NCBI GenBank assembly: GCA_027057345.1
Contig: JALUIX010000052.1
Location: 1-64,000, forward strand
Length of the DNA: 64,000 nucleotides
Reading direction: 5' to 3'
From: S144-45 sp015494035
GTDB taxonomy: Bacteria; Pseudomonadota; Gammaproteobacteria; Xanthomonadales; Marinicellaceae
The number at the start of each line of letters is the position of its first letter. Position 1 is the stretch's first letter. Shown here in pieces: positions 61,822 through 64,000 of the stretch. Under the pieces are notes generated by a model. That model had not been told where the DNA came from, ran no database searches, and was given only the letters and a program-made list of their open reading frames with translations. The position numbers and the translations under genes are program-made.

Positions 61822-63890
61822 GCGATCAGGTCATCGAGGAATTCCGAGGCAGGCGACACGCCAGAGACCCATAGATGATCTCTGGCTCGTGTGCACGCCA
61901 CATACAGTAAATGCCGCTCCGTGTTATAGACCTCTTCCAGATCCGATTCGTCCACCACCGACTCAATCCGCTTTTGGGAAGGGATCACTTCGTCATCGCA
62001 GGCCATAACCACAACCACGCGAAACTCCAATCCCTTGGCCAAAGGCATGGTCGCTATGGATACACAGTCCTTAACCAAATCTCCTTGATTTTCCAGCAGC
62101 TGATAGCGTTGTCCTGACTGATCCAATGCTTGCTTTGCCCGATCCAGTTGCTCAACTGACCGTACAAGAATACCCATCTCGTGGGGCAAAAAGCCTTCAT
62201 TGATCCGACTGTTAAGCCATTTACTGACCGATTTGACTTCCTCCGCTGTGGAGTTGAAAACCTCAACAACCGGTTCAGGCCCATTAAATACAGAAACCGT
62301 GCCACTGCGGTCTTCCACATTCCCATCCACGTCCGTGATCACTGGATTCAGTAAGCGATCGGCTTGCCGCCTGATCTGATGCGAAGTGCGGTAATTGATT
62401 TGCAATGTCTGGGAACGGCCTCTGACATTCACGCCCAGCGCTTTCCACGAAAATGGCGTCTGAAAAATTCTTTGCCCCAGATCACCGGCAAAAAACAAAC
62501 CATCGGTTTTTTTCCCCGCCAGGGCCGCCAGAAAACGGAGCTGGGCAACATTGATGTCCTGAGCTTCATCAACCACGGCGAAGTCATACGGTAAAGGACT
62601 ACGACCTTCCAGTGCCTTGGCCAGGGTATGGAAAATCTCCGCCTGGGTCATCAGCCCGTCCTCACGCAAGCGCGATTTGACCTGTGCAAACACCGCCCAA
62701 AGTTTCTGTCTTTGCTGTTCGGATAACCGTGTCTTCCGTCCCAGCCGCCTGACATCCCGATATGCCTCCCACGTTTCAACCTGCCAGGCATCCACCACAT
62801 CATGCCATTCGTCCAACAGAAATGGCTCACTGAACCGTGCTTCATTTAAACCAGCGGATGCCTGCCTGATTAACTGCCGAATCCGGGCCATTGATGCTAA
62901 TTCCGGTTTACCCAACAAGGCTTCATGCAGATTTATTCCAACCCTGTCTAATGCAAGCACTTCCAGGTGCCCGGTCAACTGATGGTTGCCGCCAGTCAAT
63001 CGCTTGACCTTGGTACTCAGGGAGTCCGCCAGCGTGTCGGAAAATGTCGTCATCAGGACACGGGCATCGGGGTTCTGCCTGGCCAGATGAACAGCCCGAT
63101 GAAGGGCCACTACCGTCTTGCCCGTACCGGCCGAGCCGGACACACGAGCCGGGCCATTGAACGCCTTTTGCACCAGCTCGCGCTGTGCCGGGTGCAGGAA
63201 AATCGTCCATTTTTCCCAGGGATATTCCAGTGCCCGTGCCAGTTCGTCGATGTCTGTCATGACGCGAAAGCGCCTTTGTGCGTCCGGGTGCTCGAACGGA
63301 CTGATCAAATCAGGAGGAGGCATTACAACCCGCGGTTGACCACCTGTTGCCAATTCCAGTAACGCCTCTGCAGCCTCGGCTGGCAAATGCTCAGTCAGCT
63401 CAAGCAAGCTGTCCTCATCTGCATTCCGCACATCATCCATCCAGTCAACCGGAACGCCGTAGCCAAGAAGCTCCTCTTCTGCGATATCAGCAAACAATGC
63501 CGGCTTTACAGACTCCGTTGATGCCGCAGTCATATAGACAGGCACCACGATCTCCCGAACCGTCTCGCGGATCTCCACGAGCTGCGCGGCACCGGTCTTC
63601 GGGTGCGTCTCCAACCTGCGCCGCTCCGCCCACTGATAGGCCTTGTCGTGGTGATCGACATAGCACAGCAGCAGGCTGGATTCGGTTTTATGGACAATAA
63701 TGCGGATATCGCGATTGACCCGCACCGACCAGAAATGCTTGTCACGGGCGCGGTCCAATTTGTGAAAACTCATCCCTGGATTGGCCGGGTTCATCTGCAG
63801 GTCGAAGGCCGTGGTCTTTACAGCCTTTTGCTCATCGCCCGTGAGCCTGGCGAGGCTGTCGGTGAAGGTGTCGGCGATGCGGAATTGCAT
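61818..63890 (-). CDS. UvrD/PcrA-type SF1 helicase with N-terminal RelE-like domain
   Basis: This is a 690-residue fusion. Residues about 1-90 resemble the RelE/ParE toxin fold (DTFTDSLARLTGDEQKAV, FWSVRVNRDIRIIVHK, CYVDHHDKAYQWAERR). After a linker comes an SF1 helicase: Walker A SGSAGTGKTVVAL (251-263), motif II VVDEAQDI (about 438-445), motif III FAGDLGQRIF, and motif VI LLYVACTRARDHLWVS. It is not a canonical UvrD, being shorter, with a different N-terminus. The ATG directly follows the TAA of an upstream gene cut by the window end, so the two form an operon. Roles in DNA repair or phage defence are possible but unproved. The stop codon lies in repeat copy 14. Confidence 0.87.
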   Translation of the reverse strand: MQFRIADTFTDSLARLTGDEQKAVKTTAFDLQMNPANPGMSFHKLDRARDKHFWSVRVNRDIRIIVHKTESSLLLCYVDHHDKAYQWAERRRLETHPKTGAAQLVEIRETVREIVVPVYMTAASTESVKPALFADIAEEELLGYGVPVDWMDDVRNADEDSLLELTEHLPAEAAEALLELATGGQPRVVMPPPDLISPFEHPDAQRRFRVMTDIDELARALEYPWEKWTIFLHPAQRELVQKAFNGPARVSGSAGTGKTVVALHRAVHLARQNPDARVLMTTFSDTLADSLSTKVKRLTGGNHQLTGHLEVLALDRVGINLHEALLGKPELASMARIRQLIRQASAGLNEARFSEPFLLDEWHDVVDAWQVETWEAYRDVRRLGRKTRLSEQQRQKLWAVFAQVKSRLREDGLMTQAEIFHTLAKALEGRSPLPYDFAVVDEAQDINVAQLRFLAALAGKKTDGLFFAGDLGQRIFQTPFSWKALGVNVRGRSQTLQINYRTSHQIRRQADRLLNPVITDVDGNVEDRSGTVSVFNGPEPVVEVFNSTAEEVKSVSKWLNSRINEGFLPHEMGILVRSVEQLDRAKQALDQSGQRYQLLENQGDLVKDCVSIATMPLAKGLEFRVVVVMACDDEVIPSQKRIESVVDESDLEEVYNTERHLLYVACTRARDHLWVSGVSPASEFLDDLIA

Positions 63891-63998
63891 TTATTTTTTT
63901 GCCCAAACATCAAACTCACGGATAGGTTTGGACTTCTTCCGCAAAAATGTATCGGCTTGTCTCTTGCCATTTACGGCAAGCCCAGCGTTTCTAATTGT
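63891..63998 (-). CDS. C-terminal end of an unidentified protein (partial)
   Basis: Thirty-five codons before a TAA are visible, ending KKSKPIREFDVWAKK. The frame runs off the right edge. Its stop codon touches the helicase start (TAAATG), so the two are probably translated together. The fragment is basic and too short for a family call. Confidence 0.55.
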   Translation of the reverse strand, partial: TIRNAGLAVNGKRQADTFLRKKSKPIREFDVWAKK

Positions 63999-64000
63999 CG

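Noticed and set aside
61668..61874. Short open frame inside repeat copy 14, similar to frames in copies 3 and 8 (starts MNLERADCCGKLF)
   Set aside because: The similarity reflects the DNA repeat. The frame is broken in copy 8 and absent in subfamily A, and the DNA pattern fits a hairpin rather than a protein.

Overview
The window reads as chromosomal DNA of a free-living gammaproteobacterium. The evidence is the conserved gene order (yfgM-bamB-der, yajC-secD-secF, trmJ/suhB divergent, yhbY/rlmE-ftsH-folP-glmM, prfB-lysS), the prfB programmed frameshift, and a full outer-membrane toolkit (BamB, LolCD, two TonB-dependent receptors). The TonB receptor plus S9 peptidase, the M28 peptidase plus PD40 lipoprotein and the GC-rich coding sequence recall marine or Xanthomonadales-like lineages. 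That placement is an inference, not a proof. Two runs of ten Ns inside moeA and prfC show that this is a scaffolded draft assembly.

Layout. 0.2-5 kb: ArsR-methyltransferase regulator and cobalamin-dependent metH. 5-12.3 kb: an MscS-type channel, a LysE-family exporter, a PilZ protein, lysS, prfB and a DksA lacking most zinc ligands. 12.5-23.4 kb: yidD, dihydroorotase, comEC, lolDC, an octaheme cytochrome c, an old-yellow-enzyme reductase and a rhodanese-ThiF protein. 23.4-28.3 kb: a minus-strand run yfgM-bamB-der-moeA-moeB. 28.7-33.9 kb: tRNA-Asn, trmJ, suhB and yajC-secD-secF. 34-43.8 kb: an accessory-looking stretch with a duplicated-domain protein of unknown function, a GFA protein, a VanY peptidase, a thioredoxin-fold protein, a TonB receptor with a frame break at its start, a TPR/sulfotransferase pair in two frames, and prfC. 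44-51.5 kb: S9 peptidase, a second TonB receptor, a MAPEG protein, a small beta-barrel and tRNA-Met. 51.6-61.6 kb: a DAO-family oxidase, M28 peptidase, PD40 lipoprotein, glmM-folP-ftsH, rlmE, yhbY and an Mth938-like protein. 61.8-64 kb: a RelE-like/UvrD helicase fusion and the tail of a partner gene.

The most striking feature is a family of intergenic palindromic repeats, about 165 bp each with one 75-bp deletion form and one 193-bp chimera. There are 14 copies in 64 kb, in two subfamilies (A and B) that share their ends. Each can fold into one long hairpin. Stem pairs covary between copies and subfamilies, and G.U wobbles occur in one RNA strand only. Of the nine copies lying between co-directional genes, eight are oriented so that this strand would be transcribed. 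Four genes (metH, the VanY gene, the sulfotransferase and the helicase) take their stop codon from a repeat. The architecture resembles ERIC or Correia/NEMIS elements, but I do not recognise the sequence. No transposase for it is present in the window.

No prophage, insertion-sequence transposase, CRISPR array, rRNA or replication origin was seen.
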